This document shows positions 28,123 to 37,879 of a DNA stretch of 64,000 bases, in pieces. The stretch's first letter is position 1; every line of letters begins with the position of its first letter. The translations under genes and the position numbers were made by a program. The notes below the pieces were generated by a model. That model made no database searches. It saw only the letters and a program-made list of their open reading frames with translations, and was not told where the DNA came from. This DNA is from Burkholderiaceae bacterium 16 (GTDB lineage Bacteria; Pseudomonadota; Gammaproteobacteria; Burkholderiales; Burkholderiaceae). Location of the stretch: the NCBI GenBank assembly GCA_000955785.1, contig JYOD01000023.1, positions 54,649 through 118,648 of the forward strand. Reading direction: 5' to 3'.

Positions 28123-30134
28123 ATCCCCCACGCCACTGCCCGCGTGCCGTCGCGGCGCAGGTTGCGGTAGCGCGCCACGGCCCAGAGCGGGAAGAAGCGG
28201 GCATAACCGTGGTAGCGCAGGTAGAACACGCGCGGGAAGCCCACTGCGGTGAAGCGTGCCTCGTTCCACAGGCCATCGGCTTGCTGCGTGCGCACCAGGT
28301 AATCGATCCCCCGCGCCACGGCGGGATGATCGACCTCGCCCGCCGCCATCAGGCCCAGCAAGGCCCATGCGGTTTGCGAAGGTACGCTGGGCGCGGGCTC
28401 ATAGCCCTGGTAGTCGAGGCGGTAGCTACTGCCATCCTCGCCCCAGCCGCCGTCGGCGTTCTGGATCGACACCAGCCATGCGGCCGCGCGGCGCATCTCC
28501 GGGGCCTCCGGCGGCAGGCCGGCAGCGTTCAGCGCGCACAGCGCGCTCCAGGTGCCGTAGATGTAGTTCATGCCCCAGCGGCCGTACCAGCTGCCGTCGG
28601 CCATCTGCTCGTCGAGCAGGTAGCGCAGCGCGCGCTTGAACGCCGGACTGCTGGCCGAGTTTTCACCCAGTTGCGCGAGCATCGACAGGCAGCGCGCCGA
28701 GACGTCGGCGGTAGGCGGATCGAGCAAGGCGCCGTGGTCGGCGAACGGAATATTGTTCAGGAATTCATGCGTGTTCTCGGGCTCGAAAGCGCCCCAGCCG
28801 CCGTTGCCGCTCTGCATGCCGGCCACCCACTCGCGCGCGCGGCTGACCGCTTCGTCATAGCGCGCGCGATGGCTCGCCGGGGCGACGGCCGGCGCCGCCG
28901 CGCCGGCCGTCGCCGCGCGGTCCATGGCCATGGCCACCACGGCGGTATCGTCCACGTCCGGGTAATGCGGATTGGCATACTGGAAGGCCCAGCCGCCGGG
29001 ACGCACGTCGGGACGCCGCACGATCCAGTCGCCGCGCACGTCCAGCACCTGCAGGGGGCGCAGCCATTGCAGGCCACGCTCGGCCGCCGCCTCGGCGCGC
29101 GGGCCGCCGACCTCCAGCAAGGCGTGGCTGGCCAGCGAGGTATCCCAGACAGGCGACAGGCACGGCTGGCAATAGGCTTCGTCGCCATGCACGACCAGCA
29201 GCTTTTCGATGGAAGCGCGCGCCACCGCCACGTCCGGATCGGTACGCGGTACGCCCAGCACGTCGAACATCATGACGGCGTTCGCCATGGCCGGGAAGAT
29301 GGCGCCCAGGCCGTCCTCGCCGTTCAGGCGTTCGCGCACGAATTTCTCGGCACGGGCAATGGCACGCTTGCGCAGGCTGCGGGGGAACAACGGCTCCGCC
29401 ACGCGCAGGCCGGCATCCAGCGCGCTGAACACGGTGAACCAGACCCGGTTCTGATGCGGCGCCCTCGGAGCCAGGCGGGCCGCCTGGCAAGGACGGATAA
29501 ACAATTCGTCGATGCCCACGCCACGCGGGTTCCTGGCCTGGGGCCGCAGGCTGTTGAGCACCAGCAGCGGCACGATCACGGTGCGGGCCCAGTACGCGAC
29601 CTTGGACAAATGGAACGGGAACCAGAGCGGCAGCAGCATGATCTCGACCGGCATCATCGGCACCGCTTGCCACGGCATCACACCGTAGAGCGCCAGCAGC
29701 GTGCGGGTGAAGACATTGCTGGCCTCGGCGCCGCCCTGGGCGTGGATGGACGCCCGGGCGCGGCGCATATGCTCGGATTCGGTATCGTCGCCAATCATCT
29801 TGAGGGCGAAATACGCCTTCACGCTGGCGCTGATGTCCGAGCGGCCCTGATGGAACAGCGGCCAGCCGCCGTCGGCATTCTGGATGCGGCGCAGGTAGCG
29901 CGCGATACGCGCTTCCAGCACGGTATCCGGGGTCTCGCCCAGATAGTGCACCAGCAGTACGTATTCCGCCGGGATCGTGGCGTCGGCCTCCAGCTCGAAT
30001 ACCCAGTGGCCATCCGGCCGCTGGGTCGCCAGCAAAGCGTCAAGCGCACGGTCGAGCGTGCCTTGCAGCTCGTTATGCTCCGGCGCACCCTGCACGGCCG
30101 TGGCCGGCTTGGGGGATAGTGCTACTTGGCTCAT
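28119..30134 (-). CDS. shc: Squalene-hopene cyclase
   Basis: A 671-residue triterpene cyclase that folds squalene into hopene and diplopterol at the membrane. The acidic initiation motif DVDD is at 393-396. Several QW-type repeats are seen, for example QNADGGWPLFHQG, QSGNGGWGAFEPEN and QNADGGWGEDGSSY. The ATG at MSQVALSPKP was chosen over an in-frame start 23 codons upstream because it matches the family N-terminus. It lies 55 bases downstream of hpnD and overlaps hpnG. Confidence 0.97.
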   Translation of the reverse strand: MSQVALSPKPATAVQGAPEHNELQGTLDRALDALLATQRPDGHWVFELEADATIPAEYVLLVHYLGETPDTVLEARIARYLRRIQNADGGWPLFHQGRSDISASVKAYFALKMIGDDTESEHMRRARASIHAQGGAEASNVFTRTLLALYGVMPWQAVPMMPVEIMLLPLWFPFHLSKVAYWARTVIVPLLVLNSLRPQARNPRGVGIDELFIRPCQAARLAPRAPHQNRVWFTVFSALDAGLRVAEPLFPRSLRKRAIARAEKFVRERLNGEDGLGAIFPAMANAVMMFDVLGVPRTDPDVAVARASIEKLLVVHGDEAYCQPCLSPVWDTSLASHALLEVGGPRAEAAAERGLQWLRPLQVLDVRGDWIVRRPDVRPGGWAFQYANPHYPDVDDTAVVAMAMDRAATAGAAAPAVAPASHRARYDEAVSRAREWVAGMQSGNGGWGAFEPENTHEFLNNIPFADHGALLDPPTADVSARCLSMLAQLGENSASSPAFKRALRYLLDEQMADGSWYGRWGMNYIYGTWSALCALNAAGLPPEAPEMRRAAAWLVSIQNADGGWGEDGSSYRLDYQGYEPAPSVPSQTAWALLGLMAAGEVDHPAVARGIDYLVRTQQADGLWNEARFTAVGFPRVFYLRYHGYARFFPLWAVARYRNLRRDGTRAVAWGM

Positions 30135-30189
30135 CGGTCTCGATGTCCTCTTTTCAACAACGCAATCAGCAATACCTCGCGGGATCGCC

Positions 30190-31038
30190 TCAGATGAGGC
30201 CATGCCGGAGCAGAATCCAGAACAGCCGCGCTCGCGGCACGCGAACGCGTGCGCGCGGATTGGCCCAGCCGCGGGCCAGCAAACGCTGCAGGACTACGTG
30301 GTAGACCTCGCCCATGATGCGCGGCGAGCGCACTATCCGGCGAGGACAACCCGCCATGATAGCGAAAGCCTGCGCATAGTACGCTTGGGCCTGCTGCGCC
30401 ACTTCCGCGCAGGCACGGCCGATGGCCGGATGGCCGACGATCGCTTGCGGCGCGCCGAGCGGCACGCCGGCGGCCGCCAGCGCTTCGGCCGGCAGGTAGA
30501 CGCGGCCGAGCCCGGCGTCTTCGTCGATATCGCGCAGGATATTGGTGAGCTGCAGCGCGCGGCCGAGGTGATGCGCCAGCGCCACGCCGGTGTCGCGCTC
30601 CATGCCGAACACGCGCACGGCAAGCCGTCCTACCGCGCTCGCCACGCGGTCGCAGTACAGGTCAAGGGTAGCGTTGTCCGGTGCGCGGATATCGGCCAGG
30701 ACATCCATGGCCATGCCATCGACGACGGCCAGGAAATCTTCCTGAAGCAACCCGAAGCGCTGGATCTGGGTGGCCAGGCCACGCAACGCAGCCGGCGGCG
30801 TGCCCGCATAGCACGCGGCGAGATCCGCGCGCCAGGCATCCAGGCCGACGAGGCGCGCGGCGCGCGGGCCGTCGCCATCGGCGATATCGTCCACGGCGCG
30901 GCAAAAGCCATAGATCTCGAACATCGCCTCGCGTTGCGCGGGAGGCAGGATCTTGAGGGCGGTATGGAATGAGCTGCCGGACGAGACGGCATTGCCCGCT
31001 GGCGGGACGGTTTGCACTGCGATTTCTGTTCCGGCCAC
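30190..31038 (-). CDS. hpnD: Presqualene diphosphate synthase HpnD
   Basis: A 282-residue squalene/phytoene synthase-family protein. It has GSSFHTALKILPPAQREAMFEIYGFCRAVDDIAD, the first aspartate-rich motif, and ALQLTNILRDIDEDAGLGRVYLP, the second. It condenses two farnesyl diphosphates to presqualene diphosphate; HpnC and HpnE, which complete squalene, are not in this window. The GTG start follows GAGGAG at six bases; longer in-frame sequence is arginine-rich and unlike the family. It heads the hpnD-shc-hpnG unit. Confidence 0.94.
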   Translation of the reverse strand: MAGTEIAVQTVPPAGNAVSSGSSFHTALKILPPAQREAMFEIYGFCRAVDDIADGDGPRAARLVGLDAWRADLAACYAGTPPAALRGLATQIQRFGLLQEDFLAVVDGMAMDVLADIRAPDNATLDLYCDRVASAVGRLAVRVFGMERDTGVALAHHLGRALQLTNILRDIDEDAGLGRVYLPAEALAAAGVPLGAPQAIVGHPAIGRACAEVAQQAQAYYAQAFAIMAGCPRRIVRSPRIMGEVYHVVLQRLLARGWANPRARVRVPRARLFWILLRHGLI

Positions 31039-31260
31039 GTAACTCCTCGTCACGCGTTGAACCGCCGTGCTGCTGTGCTGCCTCGCCCTGGCTAGTCGCC
31101 GCGGCCAGGCACGCAGCACAAGGCGGCATGTGTTTGGGGTAATGGGCGATTATACCAAGTCCCGCCATGGGCGCGGCCGGCAGCCGAAGGTGGGTGTTGG
31201 CGGGGGCGCGAGCCGGCGCCCCGCGTCAAGAGCAGCAGCGGAACTGCGCGGGCGGCGCGC

Positions 31261-31521
31261 TTATCGGATGCGCCGGCCGGCGAGGCGAAGCTCCATCACA
31301 AAAATACCCCGCTCCGGGTCATAGCGGGCAATTTCCGCGCAATTGGCAGCATTTTTTTGATTTTTATCGAATTCCCCCGCGCCCACCCCGGGCTGCGGCG
31401 CGGGCTGCACCTGCGACGCCGGGTCACGCCCCGCCTCGACGGCGGCCTGCATGCGGCGCAGGTCGGCAAGCACCAGCGGCGAGACACGATCGAGCAGACG
31501 GCTGGACCTTAGCTTGTTCAT
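31261..31521 (-). CDS. Small hypothetical protein
   Basis: An 86-residue protein with a good ribosome site (GGGGAAGG) before the ATG. It starts with a helical, amphipathic stretch (LLDRVSPLVLADLRRMQAAVEAG) and ends in a basic tail (MELRLAGRRIR). There is no signal peptide or membrane segment. I recognise no family. It lies between hpnD and the GntP-type permease and is not clearly linked to either. Confidence 0.5.
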   Translation of the reverse strand: MNKLRSSRLLDRVSPLVLADLRRMQAAVEAGRDPASQVQPAPQPGVGAGEFDKNQKNAANCAEIARYDPERGIFVMELRLAGRRIR

Positions 31522-31776
31522 GGCGGCCTTCCCCGGATGGATGGCGCCAGTGTAAGCCGGCGTCCCGGCCGTTGAATGTGCCCTGAGACACGCTCCGGAG
31601 CGGATTCCGCGCGATGGCACGCTCCGCGCGGCCGCGTCAAGACAAACCGGCGACGCCGTGTCGCCACAAGGCCACGGCATGTCACCGCGGCGTCACGTAT
31701 GCTGATCAGGCTCGCCGGGGCCAGGCTGCCGCGCGCGCCTTCGATCTCGACGAAATGCTGCGGGAGAACCGACACC

Positions 31777-33231
31777 ATGGGCCTTTTTGGCATCCTGCTC
31801 GCCCTTGGCCTGCTGATCTGGCTGGCGTACCGGGGCTGGAGCATCCTGCTGCTGGCACCCGCGGCATCGCTGCTGGCCGCGGCTACCGCCGGTGAGCCGC
31901 TGCTGGCGCACTGGACCCAGACCTTCATGGGCAGCGCCGCAGGCTTCCTCGCTCAGTTCTTCCCGCTGTTCCTGCTGGGCGCACTGTTCGGCAAGCTGAT
32001 GGACGACAGCGGCTCGGTCAACGCCGTCGCGGCCTGGATGACGTTCAGGCTTGGGCCGCGGCGCGCCATCCTGGCCGTGGTGCTGGCCGGCGCGCTGGTC
32101 ACCTACGGCGGGGTCAGCCTCTTTGTTGCCTTCTTCGTGCTGGCGCCGATGGCGCAGGCGCTGTTCGCCGCCGCGCAGATTCCGCGCCGCCTGATGCCGG
32201 CCGCGATCACGCTCGGCACCTCCACCTTCACCATGTCCGCGCTGCCAGGCACGCCCGCCATCCAGAACGCGATCCCCATGCCGCTCTTCGGCACCACGCC
32301 GTTCGCCGCGCCTGGCCTGGGCATGCTGGCCTCCGCCGTCATGCTGGTCTTCGGCTTGTGGTGGCTGTCCCGCATGGAGCGCGCTGCGCGCCGCGCGGGC
32401 GAGACCTTCGGCGATCATGCGCTCGAATCGGCGGACCTCGCCGCTGACGATGAACTGGTGCGCGAGCGCGCCACCGTAGCGCACGCGTTCGATCCCGCGG
32501 AAGCGCACCACGGCGCGCGCAGCGCCGAACTGCCCGCGGTATGGAGCGCGTTCCTGCCGCTGGTGATGGTGGTCGCCGTGAACCTGGCGATGACCTTGCT
32601 GGTGCTGCCGCGCTGGAATGCGGGATACCTGGCGGACGAGCGCTGGGGCGCTACCAGCCTTGCCGCGCTGGGCGGCGTGTGGTCGGTGCTGGTGGCGCTG
32701 GCCGCGGCCATCCTCAGCCTGCTGGTATTGCACCGCAAGCGCTTGCGCAAGCCGCGCGAGAGCATGGACGCCGGCGCCAATGCCGCGGTGCTGCCGGCGC
32801 TCAGCGTGGCCAGCCTGGTGGGCTTTGGCTCGGTGGTGGCGGCCCTGCCGGCCTTTGAACTGGTGCGCGAGTGGGTTCTGTCGATCGAGGGTGGTCCGCT
32901 GGTGTCGCTGGCGGTGGCCACCAATGTGCTCGCAGCGCTGACCGGCTCGGCGTCCGGCGGGCTCACCATCGCGCTGCAGGCGCTGGGCGGCACTTACCTG
33001 CAACTGTCGGCGGCGACCGGCATCGATCCGGCCCTGATGCACAGGGTCGCCGTGATCGGCGCGGGCACGCTCGACAGCCTGCCGCACAACGGCGCGGTGG
33101 TGACGCTGCTGGCGGTTTGCGGCACCACGCACCGCGAAAGCTATCGCGATATCGTGGTGGTTGGCATCGTTGGCCCGATCGCGGCGCTGGCCACCGTCAT
33201 CGCGATCGGCAGCGCCTTCGGCTCTTTCTAG
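31777..33231 (+). CDS. GntP-family permease
   Basis: A 484-residue inner-membrane protein with about twelve hydrophobic segments. The N-terminal repeat reads GLFGILLALGLLIWLAYRGWSILLLAPAASLLAA. The segment LGTSTFTMSALPGTPAIQNAIP and the C-terminal GAGTLDSLPHNGAVVTLLAVCG are typical of GntP/citrate-type symporters. These import gluconate or other organic acids. The start chosen has GGGAG upstream. The substrate is not known. Confidence 0.88.
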   Translation: MGLFGILLALGLLIWLAYRGWSILLLAPAASLLAAATAGEPLLAHWTQTFMGSAAGFLAQFFPLFLLGALFGKLMDDSGSVNAVAAWMTFRLGPRRAILAVVLAGALVTYGGVSLFVAFFVLAPMAQALFAAAQIPRRLMPAAITLGTSTFTMSALPGTPAIQNAIPMPLFGTTPFAAPGLGMLASAVMLVFGLWWLSRMERAARRAGETFGDHALESADLAADDELVRERATVAHAFDPAEAHHGARSAELPAVWSAFLPLVMVVAVNLAMTLLVLPRWNAGYLADERWGATSLAALGGVWSVLVALAAAILSLLVLHRKRLRKPRESMDAGANAAVLPALSVASLVGFGSVVAALPAFELVREWVLSIEGGPLVSLAVATNVLAALTGSASGGLTIALQALGGTYLQLSAATGIDPALMHRVAVIGAGTLDSLPHNGAVVTLLAVCGTTHRESYRDIVVVGIVGPIAALATVIAIGSAFGSF

Positions 33232-33255
33232 GCGGGTATCCGCGCCGGGTGCCGT

Positions 33256-33423
33256 TCAGGTTGTGGCCGCCCGTGCATAGCGCTGGCGCGGCACGGGCAG
33301 TAGCTTCAGCTGCTCGCAGCGAATCCTGATGGCTTCCTCCTCGCCACGCTTGATTGCGGCGCGCAGGTTCAGCACGGCCTTGCGGTACTTCTTCTTTTTT
33401 CTGACGCTGGTGGTAATGGCCAT
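33256..33423 (-). CDS. Small basic hypothetical protein
   Basis: A 55-residue open frame, very basic at the start (SVRKKKKYRK) with a predicted helix in the middle (AVLNLRAAIKRGEEEAIRIRCEQLKLL). The ATG is followed by AITT; AAGGAT lies upstream but at a long spacing. The composition looks coding for a small nucleic-acid- or ribosome-associated type protein, though I recognise no family. Confidence 0.45.
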   Translation of the reverse strand: MAITTSVRKKKKYRKAVLNLRAAIKRGEEEAIRIRCEQLKLLPVPRQRYARAATT

Positions 33424-33579
33424 GGCGTTCCGTATCCTTGCTCCAGGAGGCTTCACAAGCGCGCCTGCCCATTGCCAGGCAGGCGCGCCGCTAAGGGCCG
33501 GTGCCTTGCGCGTCCGGCCGAAACGCTAGTGAAAGCCGAGTATCGCCATGCAGGTCCGGCGGTTTGCGTCCTTACGTGC

Positions 33580-35244
33580 TTACGCCCCGGACGCGACCGT
33601 CACGAACACCGGGTTCGAATAGAACCACAGGTCGTTGTAGTTGCGCGCGTTGATGGCATCGAAGCGTGCCGCATTCTCGACCAGGTCGGTCTTGGTGTCG
33701 GGCAGCGGGTTGCCGTTCGTGGTTTCTCCCGGCACGTTCAGCCCGAGATTGGTGCCCCGCAGGCGGAAGTACTGGCTCCTGGCCGCGGTGAACGTGTAGG
33801 TCACCGTGTTGTAGCCATCCTTGTCCAGCTTCCAGTCGGTCTTGGTGAAGGTTGCGATGACCTTGGTGGAATCATTGGTCTCCTTGCTGTATTCCGGCGT
33901 ACCAGGCTTGGCGCGCGGGGTGACGTCGCCGGCGATCAGGTCGATATGGTCCACGGTCGGCCTGACGTTGACATTGACGCCGCTGTCCAGCGGATACTCG
34001 AACCGGTTCCGGTCCGGGCTCTTGAAACGAATCGTGACAGTGACCTTGTCACCCGCCTTGGCCATGAGTTCGCCGCCCATCTCGCGCTTGGTGCTGCCGG
34101 CCGCCACATTGAAATCCAGTGCATTGATCAGGTCGCCGAACACCGAGAAGGACTTGCCCGCGCGCAGGCTGTCCAGCAAGCCCTTGATGCCGGTGCCTTC
34201 CATCCACAGGTAGTTGCGTGCGTATTCGCCCGGGAAATAACCGCTGCTGAACTGGCCGCCCGCGGTCTTGAAATGGTGGTCCGAGTTGGCGAGGTTCCAG
34301 AAGCGGCGCCCGTCGCCCAGCAGGGCATCCCAGATACCACCGACTTGCGCCACCACATAGTCCACGCCGCCATAGGTGCGCGACTTCAGGTTGGCATCGA
34401 TATAGGCGCTGTTGTAGCCGCCGCGATCCGGCTCCATCTGGTTGCCGACCATGCCTTCCACCGCGAACACGATATTCGGCGCGAGGTCGTTGAACTCACG
34501 ATAGTTGGCGGCGGTGTACTTGCCCGGATTGCGCGACGGGTGGTTGATCAGCGCGTAGCTGCTGTCCGGGTAATTTGTCTTGAGCCAGTTGAAGGCCAGC
34601 AGCGCGTCGGCGTGCGTGGTAAAGGCGCGCGGGCCTTTGGCATTCCACGCTGCCACGTCCGCCGAATTGAACAGGGTGTCGGCGCGGTTGGTGAAGAAAT
34701 ACTCGAACTCGTTGGCGGCCTTGAGGGCCGGTGCGAGCGCGGGCGAGCCGGAGAAGATACCCACATTCATGTGGTCGTGGGTCGGCATGTCCCACTCGAA
34801 GGCGGAGAAGATCAGCTTGCCGGGATAGCGGCCGTCAGCCTGCATTTGCTTGACGGCAGGCACTTCGTAATCCGCCATGCCCTTCGAGAATGCCACCGAG
34901 CCGCCAGGGATGGCCGTGCCGGCCGGGTCGCGATCCGAGACGCGCAGGTGGTTCGACAAGGCCATCCAGTCGAGGTTGCTCGCGGTGAACGCCTGGTCGA
35001 GCACGGTGGCCAGGGGGCTCTGCGCATCGTTGGACTGGATCGTATGTACATGCAGGTCGCCGGTCGTCCACTTGCCGGTGACTTCCGCGACCGGCGGGGT
35101 GGCCGGTGCGGCCGGCGCGGCCGGTGTGCCGGGGGTGGCCGGAGTGGCGGGGCTGGACTGGTCGCCGTTGCCGTTGCAACCGTAGAAGCCGCCGGCGATG
35201 CATAGCGAGGCGGCCAGGCCGATGATGGATTTGGAGTGACGCAT
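33580..35244 (-). CDS. CehA/McbA-type PHP-domain metallohydrolase, lipoprotein
   Basis: A 554-residue exported protein. The signal peptide ends in GGFYGC, so it is probably a lipoprotein. A proline/alanine-rich linker with repeats of PATPGTPAAP follows. The PHP motif begins TGDLHVHTIQSNDAQSPLA, and later histidines (SNHLRVSDRDP, LINHPSRNPGKYT, NSDHHFK) complete a metal site. Related enzymes hydrolyse phosphoesters or carbamates. The divergent neighbour is a Tat-type phosphoesterase, and a Pho-box-like sequence lies between them, so both may serve phosphate scavenging. Confidence 0.85.
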   Translation of the reverse strand: MRHSKSIIGLAASLCIAGGFYGCNGNGDQSSPATPATPGTPAAPAAPATPPVAEVTGKWTTGDLHVHTIQSNDAQSPLATVLDQAFTASNLDWMALSNHLRVSDRDPAGTAIPGGSVAFSKGMADYEVPAVKQMQADGRYPGKLIFSAFEWDMPTHDHMNVGIFSGSPALAPALKAANEFEYFFTNRADTLFNSADVAAWNAKGPRAFTTHADALLAFNWLKTNYPDSSYALINHPSRNPGKYTAANYREFNDLAPNIVFAVEGMVGNQMEPDRGGYNSAYIDANLKSRTYGGVDYVVAQVGGIWDALLGDGRRFWNLANSDHHFKTAGGQFSSGYFPGEYARNYLWMEGTGIKGLLDSLRAGKSFSVFGDLINALDFNVAAGSTKREMGGELMAKAGDKVTVTIRFKSPDRNRFEYPLDSGVNVNVRPTVDHIDLIAGDVTPRAKPGTPEYSKETNDSTKVIATFTKTDWKLDKDGYNTVTYTFTAARSQYFRLRGTNLGLNVPGETTNGNPLPDTKTDLVENAARFDAINARNYNDLWFYSNPVFVTVASGA

Positions 35245-35579
35245 TGAATTTCCCTGGTGACTTTTTACGTATTGACCCGATCTGTCCGCGCGCCCTGGGC
35301 CGCCGGGGCGATGCGTGTCACTGTCATCGCCCCTTGCCCGGACGCACTGGCAAAGACTCTTGTGGGCGCCGATGTTGACGATCGTTCGTGACAGAAAGGT
35401 GACGTCGGAGAAACAAATCCTGTCTTTTGGTAAAACGATACACTTAACCGATCCAGTGTCGCTTCATTGAGACAAAATTCCAACCTACAGAACAAAAAAT
35501 CAAATGCCTGAAACATCTCTTCATGCGCATGTCATCTCTGCTGGCTAGCTTTGCCGCTTCTTGTTCCACATGGAAAGTC
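35245..35579. other. Divergent region between PHP lipoprotein and phosphoesterase
   Basis: About 335 bases without a gene. The side toward the phosphoesterase is AT-rich. It contains a Pho-box-like element on the minus strand at 35388-35405 and a further CTGTCAT half-site at 35321-35327. Promoters for both genes are expected here. Confidence 0.45.
35388..35405 (-). promoter_or_regulatory. Candidate Pho box
   Basis: On the minus strand this reads ACGTCAC-CTTT-CTGTCAC: two seven-base half-sites with a four-base AT-rich spacer, the geometry of PhoB sites (CTGTCAT-N4-CTGTCAT). One half-site matches six of seven bases; the other matches GTCA only. It is 144 bases upstream of the PHP lipoprotein start. 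Confidence 0.4.
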
Positions 35580-37708
35580 ATGACAAAGAAGCACGAAGCC
35601 GATGCGCGGCAACAGGTACAGAAGACAACAACCAGCGTGCCGGACGAACGCCGCAGGAGCTTGCTCAGGGCCGGACTGGGTGCGACGCTGCTGCCGGCAG
35701 GCGGCAGTGCATTGCTGGCTGCGTGCGGGGGTGGGGGTAGCGACGACGCGCCCGCCGCACCGAACACCGGCAGCCCGGCACCGCAGCCACCGGCCGGCCC
35801 GCAGCTGGCATCCAATTTCGCGCTGGCGGTGCTGCCCGATACGCAGTTCTACTCGCGCTATGCAACGCTGGCGGAGAACGACCAGTTCGGCCGCAAATTC
35901 AACAGCGAGCCGTTCCAGGCGCAGACCAACTGGGTCGCGGACAATGCCAAGGCGCTCAACATCCCCTTCCTGATCCATCTCGGCGACGTCGTGGACCAGC
36001 AAGGCAAGCCCGAGCAGTGGGTGGTGGCCGACCAGGCCATGAAGGTGCTTGAGAGCGCCAAGATGCCGTATTCGATCCTGGCCGGGAATCACGATGTCAT
36101 TCTCGACCTCGACTACAGCGGTGGCCCGAACAACACCGGCACCGACACGGAGCGCACGCTGGCCAACGAGCCCTACCTGAAGACATTCGGCACGGCCCGG
36201 GCCAGCAAGCCACCTTCGGCGGCCGCGACCCGAACGGCTTCCACGAGTACCACGTGTTCGAAGCCGAAGGGCAGAAGTTCCTGGTGCTCTCGCTGTCGTG
36301 GCGCGTCTCCGACAACGGCATCGCGTGGGCACGCCAGGTACTGCGCAACAACCCGACGCTGCCAGCCATTCTCGCCAACCACCAGTTGATCAATATCGAC
36401 AAGGACGGGGTCACGCCGCTCGAGGTGCCCTACGGCCTGCTGCTGTGGGAAAAACTGATCAAGGACAACGACCAGATCTTCATGACGCTGAACGGCCACT
36501 ACCACGGCGCCGCGCGGCTTACCAAGACCAATGTCTACGGCAACGCGGTCGAGGAAATGGTGGTCGACTACCAGATGGCCTACCAGGGCGGCAACGGCCT
36601 GATGCGGCTGTACGAATTCGACCTCACCGCCAACCAAATCAAGGTGCTGTCATTCTCGCCGTGGGTGCCGCAAAAGCCCAAGCACACGCTCAATGGCTTC
36701 GACCAGGCCGTGCTGGACGCGCCCAACGAGAGCTTCACCATCCAGATGGATTTCGCCAAGCGCTTTGCGCGCTTCAATCCGGGCTTCAAGGCCGCCACGG
36801 CAACGCGCACATCGCTGGCGGACCAGGCCAAGGCGATGATTCTCGCGGGCTTCAAGGAGCCTGTGAAGGCCGAACAGAAGCCTGCCAGCAATTCGGAGGA
36901 CTATCCGCACGTGGCGCAAACCGTGGCGCACTGGCGCTTCTTCGGGGGCGCCGCGGGCAGCGCGGTGCCGGTGGGCCAGGTCGTGGCCGACCAGTCCGGC
37001 GCCAACCCGCTGAGCCGCGCCGCGCTCAATGTGGACGGCGTGGCTGCCGCCCAGCTGGGCGATGTGGTGTGGTCCGACGACCACCACTACCTGTCGGCTG
37101 CGCCGGGCAGCGTGCGCTTCCTGAACACCAACAAGAACGCGCCGCTGCGCATGAGCTATTTCGTCACGGGAAGCGCGGCACCCATCAATGCCGCCACCCT
37201 GGAAAGCGGCTACACCGTCGAAGCTTTCATCAAGATCGACAAGAACTGGAGCGCCGGCAACAACGCGTGGATGAATATCATGACGCGCGACGGCAAACGC
37301 GGGAGCCTGGCCGGCTTTACCGGGGGCGACCCCGAGTCGCCGCCGCTGCTGTTCGCCATCTCCAGCCTGCGCGAAGTGCAATGGGAAGTCGTGCCGGTGC
37401 AGAGCGGCAGCCGCGACGGCAAGACCAACTGGTCCGGCGAGATCATTGCCGACAAGTGGCTGCACGTGGCCATCGTCAACGACGATGTCAGCCATGAAAC
37501 CATTCTCTACGTGGAAGGCGCGTCGGTGCTGCGCAATGCCAGCAACGCCCCAGGCCTGGCCACGCTCGCGGCGAACATGCCCTGGGTAATCGGCGGCGGT
37601 TCCTGGGACGGTGCGCGCGCCGACGGCTTCTTTAGCAGAATTGGCGAGATCCGCATCGTGGGCAAGGCCCTGCAACCCGCCGAGTGGCTGACGGCACGCA
37701 AGGCCTGA
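35580..37708 (+). pseudogene. Tat-type metallophosphoesterase, frameshifted
   Basis: One gene split into two frames. The first part has a Tat-like RRRSLLRAGLGATLLPAG signal ending in LLAACGGGG (possible lipobox), then phosphoesterase motifs FALAVLPDTQFYS, LIHLGDVVDQ and ILAGNHDV. The second carries LVLSLSWRVSD, ILANHQLIN and MTLNGHYHGAAR, then a C-terminal jelly-roll/LamG-like part (VEAFIKIDKNW and later). The reading changes by -1 between about 36185 and 36203, in GCACGGCCCGGGCC, without a plausible slippery heptamer, fitting a single missing base. Intact, the protein would be a periplasmic or surface phosphatase or nuclease. A real mutation and a sequencing error in this GC run look equally possible. 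Confidence 0.75.
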
Positions 37709-37879
37709 GGCCGGATAGGGGATGCAGCCGCGGCGTCTCGCGGCGCAGCGTGGCATCGGGGCGGACGATGGCGGATTGCGCCCCGATTGCAACCGGATTG
37801 CACCCGGATTGCGTGCAATGGCAATCCGGGCACGCACTATAGTGGAAGCTGGTTTCCACCAAGCCGGGAGGATCGCCGC
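37709..37879. other. Repeat-bearing leader of the DUF2501 gene
   Basis: The leader carries imperfect tandem copies of CGGATTGC around 37783-37812 and a perfect ten-base stem, CCCGGATTGC (37803-37812) with GCAATCCGGG (37821-37830). A second small hairpin GTGGAA/TTCCAC lies at 37842-37858, and CTATAGTGG is a possible -10 element between them. The stem could terminate the upstream gene or act in the leader. Confidence 0.4.
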
